Of a DNA stretch of 64,000 bases, positions 11,961 to 22,061 are shown in pieces; the first letter of the stretch is position 1; each line of letters begins with the position of its first letter. Below the pieces are notes generated by a model that made no database searches, was not told the origin of the DNA, and saw nothing but the letters and a program-made list of their open reading frames with translations. This stretch comes from Scalesia atractyloides (taxonomy: Eukaryota > Streptophyta > Magnoliopsida > Asterales > Asteraceae), in the NCBI GenBank assembly GCA_947069175.1, contig CAMTDV010000013.1, forward strand, positions 57,170,610 through 57,234,609. The letters run 5' to 3'. Position numbers and translations under genes: made by a program.

Positions 11961-12397
11961 CCTCACAACGAAGACAATCTCATCCGACAGGTCCTACTGA
12001 TAGAAAAGCTGGTAATATCTTTGATGATAATTTCATGTTTCCAAACATAGAGTCGATGGGAATAATGATTTTGATTTTCTCAATGGAGCCAATGATCAGA
12101 AGATAAAGATTTAAAGAACAGAGTTAAGTTTTTGAAAGTTAATCGTAAACACATGGAAGTTGTAATTGCAAGTCTTGTCAGAAAAATAGAGAATATGCAA
12201 AAGACTTAGTGATCTTGAAGTTGAAAAGACTGTGAAAAAAGGAAAGTTTGATATGTTTCAGAAAGTGATGAAAAAGAAGCTTGGAATAGATATTGAAGCA
12301 GAGTATAGTAAGGTCAAGATTGAAGAAGCTAGAGCTAGAACTGAAGAAAGAGCTCGCAGAGCTACTGTAGAAGTTGAGACTGCTAATGCAGACAAAG
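11961..12397 (+). pseudogene. coiled-coil protein fragment, unknown family
   Basis: From about 12000 the sequence has coding character in two frames: a leucine- and lysine-rich helical stretch (LKNRVKFLKVNRKHMEVV) and, after a frameshift near 12205, a charged coiled coil running open from 12232 to the Copia-2 insertion point (KVKIEEARARTEERARRATV). The family is not recognised. The frame is cut at 12397 by the Copia-2 LTR. A similarly charged reading frame flanks the far side of the nest at 63207-63352, and the two could be halves of one host or transposon gene. Confidence 0.45.
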
Positions 12398-12410
12398 TGT
12401 TGGTACATAA
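12398..12410 (+). repeat. Copia-2 5' LTR, left 13 bp
   Basis: TGTTGGTACATAA matches the first bases of the Copia-1 LTR. The LTR continues at 23180 after Gypsy-1. CATAA (12406-12410) is the left copy of the Gypsy-1 target duplication. Confidence 0.85.
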
Positions 12411-12594
12411 TGTAACATCCGTCGAAAAACGGGTTTCCAAACCCGCTTCGTTTGTTAATCGAATATCAAGTTATAAAATTTTGTTGCGTATTTATGGTTA
12501 ATTTTAATTTTAAACAATACATAATTAATAAACATTTTAGAATTTAAAAACTATAATTATTAAAAAGTAAAAATAAATTAAATAAAAAAGAAAA

Positions 12595-12668
12595 GGGGCT
12601 GCCGGGTTCGAACCCGGGTTAGCCGGAAGATTTAAACATCAAACACTTAACCACTCCGCCACTCGCTG
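12595..12668 (-). other. tRNA-like module a, Ser/Leu-like
   Basis: On the minus strand, GTGGCGGAGTGGTTAAGTG resembles a tRNA D-arm (A box) and GGGTTCGAACCC a T-arm (B box), about 35 bp apart. Acceptor-stem pairing is poor, so it is tRNA-derived rather than a clear tRNA gene. It points opposite to the element. Confidence 0.65.
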
Positions 12669-13503
12669 TTTTTGTGTAATCAAGGAAGCAAATAAAAATT
12701 TAAGTTCACCATGAATCTATCTGTTTGGCCAAAACTGAAACCGATCATCGGCTTTCAACTTTCCGGACGTTTGAGTGATCATGAGTTACTGATTATAACC
12801 GTTGAAGCATTTGCAACCCACGTTTTAATCATTCAGTCTTCAATTGAATTCGATTCATATGATTTTCGGGTTTGATAACCGAAATCAATTACTTCCAATT
12901 TTCACTAACAATATCATCATCTCATAACTCGGAAACACTCACAGAACCACCAATTTCACTTTCCCTCTATTTTCTGTTCGTCGGAAACGCTTTCTGAAAT
13001 CGCCGGACTTTCGCCGGAAAACCGTGACATTTATCGAATCGGTAAATTTCTCAATTCTTCCATCTTCTATCTATTATTAGACTTATACTAACTCAAATCC
13101 TTCAACCAGAATCGGTCCCAGACGACGATACCGGATAATCTGCATTCGCCGGAAAGTCTTTGAAAATTCCGAAATCACGCTGTGAATCGGTACGAGCATC
13201 TAAACTCTCTGATAATTCTTGTTTAGTCACTTAATTTCACAATCAGTTAATAAAACTGTTAATTGGTCCGCTCAGACGGAATTCGTAAACAGAGCCGACG
13301 ACCTTTGCCGGAGTTCTGAGAAAAATCATCTTTCCGGTACATTCATTTCGAAAAACCTTCTCTATCCGTTACATTTCAATCATTTATAAGTTTCGTTAAT
13401 TGAATTAAACAAGAACAGTCGAATATCAATTGTCTGGGTTGTTTTAACGAAGAAGATGAAGTTTAGGTTGTGTATATATTTAATATAAATCGGGTTATAT
13501 CTC

Positions 13504-13584
13504 GGGTTAGACACACAGTCCATCGGTGGACTGTGTGCATTGGAAACATAGAGATACCGAGTTCGAGTCTGTCCTTGTTCCGAT
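13504..13584 (+). other. tRNA-like module b1 with 11-bp hairpin
   Basis: GGTTAGACAC leader, then a perfect hairpin at 13512-13537 (arm CACACAGTCCA, 4-nt loop, arm TGGACTGTGTG) in the D-arm position, then GAGTTCGAGTC as the T-arm. It aligns with module b3, which has a canonical D-arm. Confidence 0.6.
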
Positions 13585-13674
13585 TCGTCATAATATTCAA
13601 ACCTTTTTTTATAATACCCAAATACGAACCTTTCAGTTAGTATATAAGAGAAATAAAAACCAGTATTTTAACCA

Positions 13675-13752
13675 GGTTAGACACACAGTCCAGTGGTGGA
13701 CTGTGTGCAAAGTTAAACCACAGGTCACGGGTTCGAAACTCATCATGCACAC
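13675..13752 (+). other. tRNA-like module b2 with hairpin
   Basis: Second unit of the array, about 170 bp after b1. It has the same GGTTAGACACACAGTCCA hairpin start and the B-box-like GGGTTCGAAACTC. Confidence 0.6.
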
Positions 13753-13842
13753 CGGTTCGACATAATTAAAATCTTTTTAAAATAAATGAATTCTAAATAA
13801 ATTACGTAGTATATAAATATAATTAAATTCAGAAATATTTCG

Positions 13843-13915
13843 GGTTAGACACGTAGCTCAGTTGGTAGAGCTGCGGCACGCGTACGGGAGGTCATGATTC
13901 GAGCCTCACCCAGCG
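13843..13915 (+). other. tRNA-like module b3, canonical D-arm
   Basis: GTAGCTCAGTTGGTAGAGC is a textbook A-box/D-arm. A T-arm-like ATTCGAGCCTC follows, which in the 3' LTR copy is GAGTTCGAGCCTC. The anticodon stem pairs poorly, so the tRNA identity is not assignable. It is the most tRNA-like unit and the likely ancestor of b1 and b2. Confidence 0.7.
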
Positions 13916-14414
13916 CATACATATACAAGTCCGAACCGGTCAACAGTCAAAGTCAATGGTCAACGGTCACGTAACGGTCAACCCAAAAAGTCAACATTTT
14001 TTTTATATTTTTATTTATTTATTTAATTTAAAAATCAATTAAAAATACTTAAAAATAATGTTTTTAAAGTTAGAAAATAACCTTAAACTCACAAAAATAA
14101 ATCTAAAAACCCTATTAAAATTGTTAATAAAATCCACTTATTTACCGTACCTTTTCGTTATTATTTAGGTTAGTTATTCCTCGTCGATCAACCCTCTAAA
14201 CTCGTGCGCATTCAACATCATCAAACGAACGCACCCAATGTAAGTGAATCTCTACAAATTCCCCGTTTTAATCACATTTTTGGGGTGTATCATGTGTCTT
14301 ATTATTTATTACATTTAAACACTTGTGCATCCATCATATCAATGATCAAATGTCTACTCAATATGTATCAACGGTTTGTGTGGTTAATGTTTAGATTAAA
14401 TTTATCATTTTCAG

Positions 14415-14600
14415 TACATACATCATCATAGGCCGTCTGTTCCCCATTACCTATGAGCGGAACCGTTCCCCATTACCTATGAGCGTGAACGAGGCGTTGC
14501 CAACATACGATCGGCTCCGTTTGATTGAGCCTTGATCGCACATACATCATCATAGGCCATCCGTTCCCCATTACCTATGAGCGGAACGTGACGTTGCCAA
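14415..14600 (+). repeat. Gypsy-1 LTR tandem repeat
   Basis: Two diverged copies of a segment starting at CATCATCATAGGCC and containing TTCCCCATTACCTATGAGCG. The segment between them (14506-14542) reads CGATCGGCTCCGTTTG... It matches, in reverse complement, the R2 repeat of Gypsy-4 (45059-46451). Confidence 0.75.
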
Positions 14601-15036
14601 CATATACATTATCATTCATGTCATTTGCTCATGCAAGGTGGTTTGTTATTTGTTATTGTATGTTTATTTACGTTTGCTCACATATGATTATTGCACAATT
14701 TTTCCATGTTAAATATAACAAGAAATCAATAATGAATGTTTTCTAACAAGGTTCACTCGCCAACTCTTGTTGACCCAAAAACCCCCATTTTTACACATGA
14801 TACAGGTGATCCAGTTGCAGCAAGAAACATATAGGACGACTTAGAAGAATAAATCGGTTTAGGGTTTGGATTGTTTATTTAGTTACTTTTTCCTTGTAAT
14901 TGTATGAACTTGTTTGGAATATTGAAGTTGTAATTTTTAATTTAATAAATATGAAACATATTAGTAAACATCATGAGCTTTGGTGATAACCCAATTATGC
15001 CCCGACTCTTATTCCGCTGCAGGTCGGGGTGTGACA

Positions 15037-15845
15037 GATTGGTTTCAGAGCCATGACTCTAGGGATATAGGATAGGTTATTAGACCCTTAGAGCATATAC
15101 TATAGTTAATTAGAATTTTAAAATTGTTTATGTGTTACATACAAAATTCATGATGTTTATCTGCTTTATGTTTATTGTTACATTCAATGTTATGCAAGCA
15201 TGTTCATAAGTACATATTACTATACAATGCTCATCATGAAACATATCCTCATAACATATCATATCCATGAGAGCACACACCACACAATTTCCATGATTTT
15301 TGCAACGATTTTTGTATTTTTTTCAAATCACATCAAAGTGAGTTCTCATGACGGGCATGTAGTAACTTGAAGGGTACAAGTACCGGTAGTCGGAACGTCC
15401 TGTCTAGGCTTGGCATTCGTATAAATCCAAAATAAAGGACCAGTTTGCCTACCTGGGGACTAATGATGAGAGTACGAAGGACCTATTAGGCCAAAGCATG
15501 CTATACCAAACGTCGTGTGAGCTAACCCCACTTTGAGTTGTCATTGTGTCTACACCTGGACACCCTCCGACCATACATCTCGCGAACATATTTCATGGTT
15601 TTCATTCGGGTGATGCGAGTGTTAAACCGCCAACACCAATGTGAATCCTACTAAGCCAATAGTCATGGGGGCCCACATGACTATACAGGTGATGGTATGG
15701 GGGACATTGGAGGCCCAAACATGAGCAAACCCAAGACATCCTTTGGATGTAGTTGCATTATTGATGTTTATGTTATTTTTTTAACGACACATGACACCTA
15801 AAAAGACTCCTTAAACTCACAATCTTCTTATGTATGTTCTTGTAG
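15037..15845 (+). other. Gypsy-1 primer site and leader
   Basis: PBS TGGTTTCAGAGCC at 15040-15052 has one mismatch to the usual iMet site. The untranslated leader follows. Parts of it (for example CCAGTTTGCCTACCTGGGG near 15440, and the segment before gag) match the inverted leader of Gypsy-4 at 48115-48830, showing common descent. Confidence 0.85.
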
Positions 15846-17215
15846 ATGTCGGCCAGGCAACAACGTGGGGGTAGAAGGTCAGGAAGATCAAACGAACGCT
15901 TGGCCACCCAAATTGCAAAACAAATTGCCGCGGTGCTTCCTGACATCGTAATTCAAGTCCAACAAGCTCTCGCCGCAAATCCCATCAATCCTCCCCATCA
16001 AGAAGACCAGAACGTCGATAACCCTCCCTCCAAAATGCTCATACAAACACTTCAAGTCTTGCGATCCCCCGAAATTTGAAGGGACCGAACGTGTCACTGC
16101 TCTCCTCCACTGGTTTGAGGAAATGGAAAACACCTTCCTCAATTGCGATTGTCCCGAGGATCGCAAGGTACGTTACGCAACCGGGAGACTATTTGGAGTA
16201 GCTCTTACCTGGTGGAATACAGAAAAAGGTAAGAGAGGAATCGAAGATGCAATGGCCTTAACGTGGGAGGAGTTAAGGGAAATCATGACGAGACGCTTCT
16301 GTCCAAGAAGCGAGATCAAAAAGTTAGAGGATGAATTCCACTTGTTAAAGCAAAAGGAAGGAGATCATACTTCCTACAACAAACGGTTTTTAGAGTTGAA
16401 CCAAATGGTCCCCAACTTGTTCACCCCAGTATACCGCTTAGTCGAACACTATATTCGAGGCCTTCCCTCGAAAATTCAAGACTCAGTTCTAAGCACTTCG
16501 CCTGCAACACTTGAAGCTGCTATGGAACTAGCTACCGAGCTTACCGAGAATCGTATTCGCAAGGGCAAATTTAAGGACGAGAAAAAGAAAGCCCCCATTG
16601 AGGGCCAAACTTCAAACCATTCCACCTCCTCCTGAAAGTTTGCTAATAAGAGGAAATGAAACACCAGAAACTTTGCTGTCACACAAACAAATTTCCCTAT
16701 CCTTGCTGCACCCATCACTCAAGTTGCCCCCTCACCTGCACCATATAAGAAGCCATACTCCGGCCCATACCCAAAATGCAACCGTTGTCAATACCATCAT
16801 TTTCCTTATCATCCCTGCCAACATTGCACCGGCTGTGGCCGCGCAGGTCACACCATTCAAACCTGTCGCGCGCTTCAGCGAACGAACCGCAATCAACCCT
16901 CAACCCAAACCCACCATCAGATAGTGGGTCAAACCCAACAACCTTTACTCCTACCACCTGCCCAACATGTAGCCCAATCCTACTACCAACCCAACTATCC
17001 CATGGTGCAACCTATGCGGGCTTGTTACAACTGTGGAGACCCGAACCACTTCAGGAACACCTGTCCGCGCCTGGTGAATATCATCCATGCCCAAGCTCAA
17101 GCTAATCCACTAAACCAGGCTAATCAAGCTCCTCCACCTGCAAGAGGAAGAGCTTTCAACATCAACGCTAATCAAGCTAGGGCGGACAACAATGTGGTGA
17201 ACGGTACGTTTCTCA
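15846..17215 (+). pseudogene. gag: Gypsy-1 gag (nucleocapsid precursor)
   Basis: Start at ATG 15846 (MSARQQRGGRR). The retrotrans_gag core includes TGRLFGVALTWWNTEKGKRG and MTRRFCPRSEIKKLEDEF, then two CX2CX4HX4C knuckles: CTGCGRAGHTIQTC from 16825 and CYNCGDPNHFRNTC at 17023-17064. Defects: a one-base frameshift near 16035 and in-frame TGA codons at 16633 and 16657. After 16123 the rest stays in one frame. The product would coat element RNA. Gypsy-4 carries a close homologue. Confidence 0.9.
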
Positions 17216-17700
17216 TCAATGGTAGTTATGCATCCATGTTATTTGATACTGGCGCGATAAGAGTTTTGTGTCCTTAGAATTTGAACCCATCCTCAACCAA
17301 ACTCGAGATAAACTCATGGAATCCATAACGGTAGAAGTTGCTGACGGAAAACCGGTCTCATTAAACTCTATTATACGCAATTGTACTCTCACCCTAAACG
17401 ATCACGATTTTCCAGTTGACCTCATACCTATGAAGTTGGGAAGTTTCGACATTATAATTGGTATGGACTGGCTCAGCCAACATCATGCTGAAGTTGTATG
17501 CCGCGAAAAGTTCATTCGCATTGCTCTTGCAAACGGTCAGACTCTACGAATCTTTGGAGAAACCCCTTCGAAAGGACTCAAGTTAATGTCCTGTATTCAA
17601 GCCCGAAAATATCTCCGCAAGAATTATGTTGCATTCCTAACTCATGTCGTCAAAAAGGGAATCAAGGAGAAGAAACTCGAAGACATTCCGGTAGTAAAAG
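17216..17700 (+). pseudogene. pol: Gypsy-1 aspartic protease
   Basis: Retropepsin-like: GTFLINGSYASMLFDTGA, with active-site DTGA at 17245-17256, and DIIIGMDWLSQHHAEV as the second hallmark near 17450-17495. A one-base deletion directly after the DTGA codons shifts the frame, so the active site and the rest of the enzyme are in different frames. It would cleave the polyprotein in the particle. This copy cannot make it in one piece. Confidence 0.88.
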
Positions 17701-18560
17701 ATTTTCCGCAAGTTTTTCCTGACGACATTTCAGGACTTCCTCCCGTGAGAGAAGTCGAATTCCGCATTGATCTTATACCTGGAGCTACACCAGTTGCAAA
17801 ATCTCCTTATAGGTTAGCCCCATCCGAAATGCAAGAGCTAGCCAGTCAACTGCAAGAGCTGACTGACAAAGGATTTATACGTCCTAGCTCATCGCCTTGG
17901 GGTGCACCTTTCCTTTTTGTGAAGAAGAAAGATGGAATGTTTCGCATGTGTATCGACTACAGAGAACTCAACGAGTTAACGGTCAAGAACCGCTACCCAT
18001 TACCTCGCATCGATGATCTTCTAGACCAACTTCAAGGCGCCACCTGTTTTTCAAAAATCGACCTTCGTTCTGGTTACCATCAACTCAGAGTACATGAAGA
18101 AGACGTCCCAAAGACCGCCTTCCGAACTCGTTATGGTCATTATGAATTCATGGTCATGCCATTTGGTTTAACCAACGCCCCAGCTGTCTTCATGGATCTA
18201 ATGAACAGAGTCTGCAAACCCTATATCGACCGTTTTGTCATAGTCTTCATCGACGACATCCTCATCTACTCAAAGTCTAAGTCTGATCATGAACGACACC
18301 TTTGACTCATCCTTACACTCTTAAGGACAGAAAAGCTGTACGCTAAGTTTTCGAAATGTGAATTCTGGTTAAGGGAAGTACAATTCCTTGGACACGTCGT
18401 CAATGACAAGGGAATTCATGTTGATCCCTCAAAAATCAAGGCAGTACAGGAATGGAAAGCGCCACACACACCTACCGAAGTAAGATCATTTCTTGGTTTG
18501 GCTGGTTATTATCGCCGTTTCATTGCAAATTTCTCCCGTATTGCTGTACCACTCACGGCT
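17701..18560 (+). pseudogene. pol: Gypsy-1 reverse transcriptase
   Basis: RVT_1 domain in one long open frame (open from 17268): YRLAPSEMQELASQL, SPWGAPFLFVKKKDG, the RMCIDYRELNELTVKNRYPL finger motif, FSKIDLRSGYHQLRV, MPFGLTNAPAVFMDLMNRV, and the catalytic F-I-D-D at 18246-18257. An in-frame TGA at 18303 stops it 16 codons later, where CGA (Arg) is expected, so a C-to-T change is likely. The frame then continues through LYAKFSKCEFWLREVQFLGH. Apart from that stop, the domain is well preserved. Confidence 0.92.
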
Positions 18561-19025
18561 TTAACACATAAAGGAAAACCCTTCATATGGGGACCCAAAC
18601 AAGAAGAAGCCTTCCAAACTCTAAAGCAAAAACTTGTGATGCACCTATCCTCACACTTCCTGAGGGTAGTGATGACTTCGTGGTTTATTGCGACGCGTCA
18701 GGGCAGGGACTAGGCTGCGTACTGATGCAAAGAGGAAAAGTGATAGCTTATGCTTCTAGACAACTCAAAATTCATGAGAAGAACTACACCACCCACGACC
18801 TGGAACTTGGAGCCGTTGTGTTCGCTCTTAAGATATGGAGACATTACCTCAACGGTACTAAGTGTGAAATATACACTGACCATAAAAGCCTCCAACATAT
18901 CTTCAACCAAAAGGAGTTAAACATGAGCAACGAAGATGGGTCGAACTTCTTAATGACTACGACTGTGAAATTCGGTATCATCCTGGCAAGGCAAACGTGG
19001 TGGCCGATGCGCTCAGTCGAAAGGG
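18561..19025 (+). pseudogene. pol: Gypsy-1 RNase H
   Basis: RNase H of Ty3/Gypsy type: FVVYCDASGQGLG, HDLELGAVVFALKIWRHYL, YTDHKSLQHIF and VADALSRK carry the four acidic residues. Frameshifts near 18635 (before CDAPIL) and near 18926 (a missing base after KELNM) break it. It would remove the RNA strand during cDNA synthesis. Confidence 0.88.
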
Positions 19026-20515
19026 TTATGCGAACTCCATTTGTCTTCTTTGTTCGCAAATCATAACCGACATCAAAGATCAAATCCGAGAAGCCCAACA
19101 TGTATCAGTAACGGAAAACGACGTACGCAAGGAGCTGTCTTGTGGAGCTGAACTTAAAATTAAAACTAAATCCGACGATATTCTGTACTATCTAGATCGC
19201 ATATGGATTCCCGATCACAATAACCTTCGTGATTTCCTTATGAATGAGGCGCACAAAACACGATACTCTGTACACCCAGGGGCGACAAGATGTATCAAGA
19301 CCTTCGATACACCTACTGGTGGCCTAGCATGAAGAAGGATATCGTTGTTTTTGTTTCCAAGTGCCTTACATGTTCCAAAGTAAAAGCTGAACATCAAAGA
19401 CCCTCAGGACTTCTAGTCCAACCTGAAATACCTGTATGGAAGTGGGAAAACATAACCATGGACTTCATTACCGGGTTACCTCGCACCTCCAGTGGGTATG
19501 ACACTATATGGGTAATCATTGATCGTCTTACAAAATAAGCTCACTTCATTCCGATTCGCGAGGACTTCAAGAACGAGAAGTTAGCTCGTATCTACATCAG
19601 CGAGATCGTAAGCCGTCATGGTGTACCTTTAAGCATTATTTCAGATCGTGATGGTCGTTTCACTTCACGAACATGGCAAGCCGTACAAGCCGCTTTGGGT
19701 ACACGATTAGACCTCAGTACCGCTTATCATCCTCAAACTGATGGACAATCTGAACGCACCATTCAAACTCTTGAAGATATGCTTCGAGCATGTGTCATAG
19801 ACTTCAAGGGAAATTGGGACGCTCATCTACCATTAGTTGAATTTTCGTACAATAACAGCTATCATTCAAGTATCGGCATGGCACCTTTCGAAGCTTTATA
19901 TGGTCGTAAGTGCCGATCTCCAGTATGTTGGCACGAAATTGGAGAAGCTCAAATCACCTGTCCAGAATTGATTCAGGAAACAACAGACAAGATCCATCAA
20001 ATTCGAAACAATCTTCTAATGGCACAAAGTCGTCAAAAGAGTTATGCAGACAAACGACGAAAGCCTTTGGTGTTTAACATTGGTGATCATGTACTTTTAA
20101 AAGTATCACCGTGGAAGGGAGTAGTTCGTTTTGGTCAGAAGCGCAAGCTAGCACCACGCTACGTAGGACCTTTCAAGATACTCGAAAGAGCAGGACCTGT
20201 AGCATACAAGCTTGACCTACCAGAAGAACTCAACAGAATTCACCCCACGTTCCATGTATCAAATTTAAAGAAGTGCCTCGCCGATGAAAACCTCCATATT
20301 CCCCTGGAAGAAATTCAGATCGATGAATCTATGCATTTCATTGAAAGACCAGTAGAGATCATGGACTTCAGAGAAAAACGTTTAAGACGGAGTCGTATTC
20401 CAATTGTTAGGGTACGCTGGGAGTCGAAACGAGGACCTGAGTTTACTTAGGAACGTGAAGACTCAATGCGAGAAAAATACCCGCATCATTTTTCCTGTTA
20501 CCACTACTACTTAAA
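19026..20515 (+). pseudogene. pol: Gypsy-1 integrase with chromodomain-like tail
   Basis: The zinc (HHCC) region ends at KCLTCSKVKAEHQRPSG (near 19360-19410). The core has MDFITGLPR (Asp), ISDRDGRF (Asp) and the NNSYHSSIGMAPFEALYGRK block downstream of the Glu. The C-terminal part shows KLAPRYVGPFKILERAG, then IHPTFHVSNLKKCL and the ERPVEIMDFREKRLRR...IVRVRW tail of chromoviral type. Defects: a frameshift near 19283, TAA at 19536-19538, and TAG at 20448-20450 where Trp (TGG) is conserved. It would insert the cDNA. Confidence 0.9.
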
Positions 20516-20531
20516 TTTCGGGACGAAATTT

Positions 20532-20548
20532 CTAAAAGTAGGGGATAC
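20532..20548 (+). other. Gypsy-1 polypurine tract
   Basis: AAAAGTAGGGGA just before the 3' LTR start at 20549. It is preceded by AAATTTCGGGACGAAATTTC, a sequence shared with Gypsy-2, -3 and -4. Confidence 0.85.
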
Positions 20549-20732
20549 TGTAACATCCGTCGAAAAACGGGTTTCCAAACCCGCTTCGTTTGTTAATCGA
20601 ATATCAAGTTATAAAATTTTGTTGCGTATTTATGGTTACTTTTAATTTTAAACAATACATAATTAATAAAAATTTTAGAATTTAAAAACTATAATTATTA
20701 AAAAGTAAAAATAAATTAAATAAAAAAGAAAA

Positions 20733-20807
20733 GGGGCTGCTGGGTTTCGAACCCGGGTCAGCCGGAAGATTTAAACATCAAACACTTAACCACTCCGCCA
20801 CTCGCTG
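20733..20807 (-). other. tRNA-like module a (3' LTR copy)
   Basis: Same as 12595-12668. Its T-arm reads GGGTTCGAAACCC, giving three G-C pairs next to the loop, better than in the 5' LTR copy. Confidence 0.65.
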
Positions 20808-21644
20808 TTTTTGTGTAATCAAGGAAGCAAATAAAACTTTAAGTTCACCGTGAATCTATCTGTTTGCGCCAAAACTGAAACCGATCATCGGCTTTCAACT
20901 TTCCAGACGTTTGAGTGATCATGAGTTACTGATTATAACCGATGAAGCATTTGCAACCCACGTTTTAATCAATTCAGTCTTCAATTGAATTCGATTCATA
21001 TGATTTTCGGGTTTGATAACCGAAATCAATTACTTCCAATTTTCACTAACAATATCATCATCTCATAACTCGGAAACACTCACAGAACCTCCAATTTCAC
21101 TTTCCCTCTATTTTCTGTTCGTCGGAAACGCTTTCTGAAATCGCCGGACTTTCGCCGGAAAACCGGACATTCATCGAATCGGTAAATTTCTCAATTCTTC
21201 CATCTTCTATCTATTGTTAGACTTATACTAACTCAAATCCTTCAACCATAATCGGTCCCAGATGACGATACCGGATAATCTGCATTCGCCGGAAAGTCTC
21301 TGAAAATTCCGAAATCACGCTGTGAATCGGTACGAGCATCTAAACTCTATGATAATTCTTGTTTAGTCACTTAATTTCACAATTAGTTAATCAAAACTGT
21401 TAATTGGTCCGCTCAGACGGAATTGGTAAACAGAGCCGACGACCTTTGCCGGAGTTCTGAGAAAAATCATCTTTCCGGTACATTCATTTCCAAAAACCTT
21501 CTCTATCCGTTACATTTCAATCATTTATAAGTTTTGTTAATTGAATTAAACAAGAACAGTCGAATATCAATTGTCTGGGTTGTTTTAACGAAGAAGATGA
21601 AGTTTAGGTTGTGTATATATTTAACATAAACCGGGTTATATCTC

Positions 21645-22061
21645 GGGTTAGACACACAGTCCAGCGGTGGACTGTGTGCATTGGAAACATAGAGATACCG
21701 AGTTCGAGTCTGTCCTTGTTCCGATTCGTCACAAAATTCAAACATTTTTTTTTATAAAACCCAAATACGGAACCTTTCAGTTAGTATATAAGAGAAATAA
21801 AAACCAGTATTTTAACCAGGTTAGACACACAGTCCAGAGGTGGACTGTGTGCAAAGTTAAACCACAGGTCACGGGTTCGAAACTCATCATGCACACCGGT
21901 TCGACATAATTAAAATCCTTTTTAAAATAAATGAATTCTGAATAAATTACATAGTATATAAATATAATTAAAAACAGAAATATTTCGGGTTTGACACGTA
22001 GCTCAGTTGGTAGAGCTGCGTGCACGCGTACGGGAGGTCATGAGTTCGAGCCTCACCCAGC
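21645..22061 (+). other. tRNA-like array b1-b3 (3' LTR copy)
   Basis: Three units: 21645-21725, 21819-21895 and 21988-22061. Each opens G-G-T-T-(A/T)-G-A-C-A-C. b3 here has an intact GAGTTCGAGCCTCAC T-arm and one more anticodon-arm base than the 5' copy, so the 3' LTR preserves the better version. Confidence 0.65.

Larger units (their letters stand above)
12411..15036 (+). repeat. Gypsy-1 5' LTR (2626 bp)
   Basis: Starts TGTAACATCCGTCG and ends GGGGTGTGACA. It holds four tRNA-like modules (one minus, three plus) and a tandem repeat near 14420-14600 with ATTACCTATGAGCG cores. It pairs with 20549-23179. Confidence 0.93.

Noticed and set aside
12178..12440. Minus-strand Ser/Phe-rich frames opposite the coiled-coil fragment
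   Set aside because: Mirror frames of the AAG/GAA-rich plus-strand coding sequence.
13843..13915. Functional tRNA gene
   Set aside because: A and B boxes are good, but acceptor and anticodon stems do not pair convincingly, and the unit lies in a repeat array. Called tRNA-like only.
17268..18305. Endogenous pararetrovirus (caulimovirus) RT
   Set aside because: RT of this general type, but flanked by LTRs, a target duplication, Gypsy RNase H and a DDE integrase, none of which fit a pararetrovirus.
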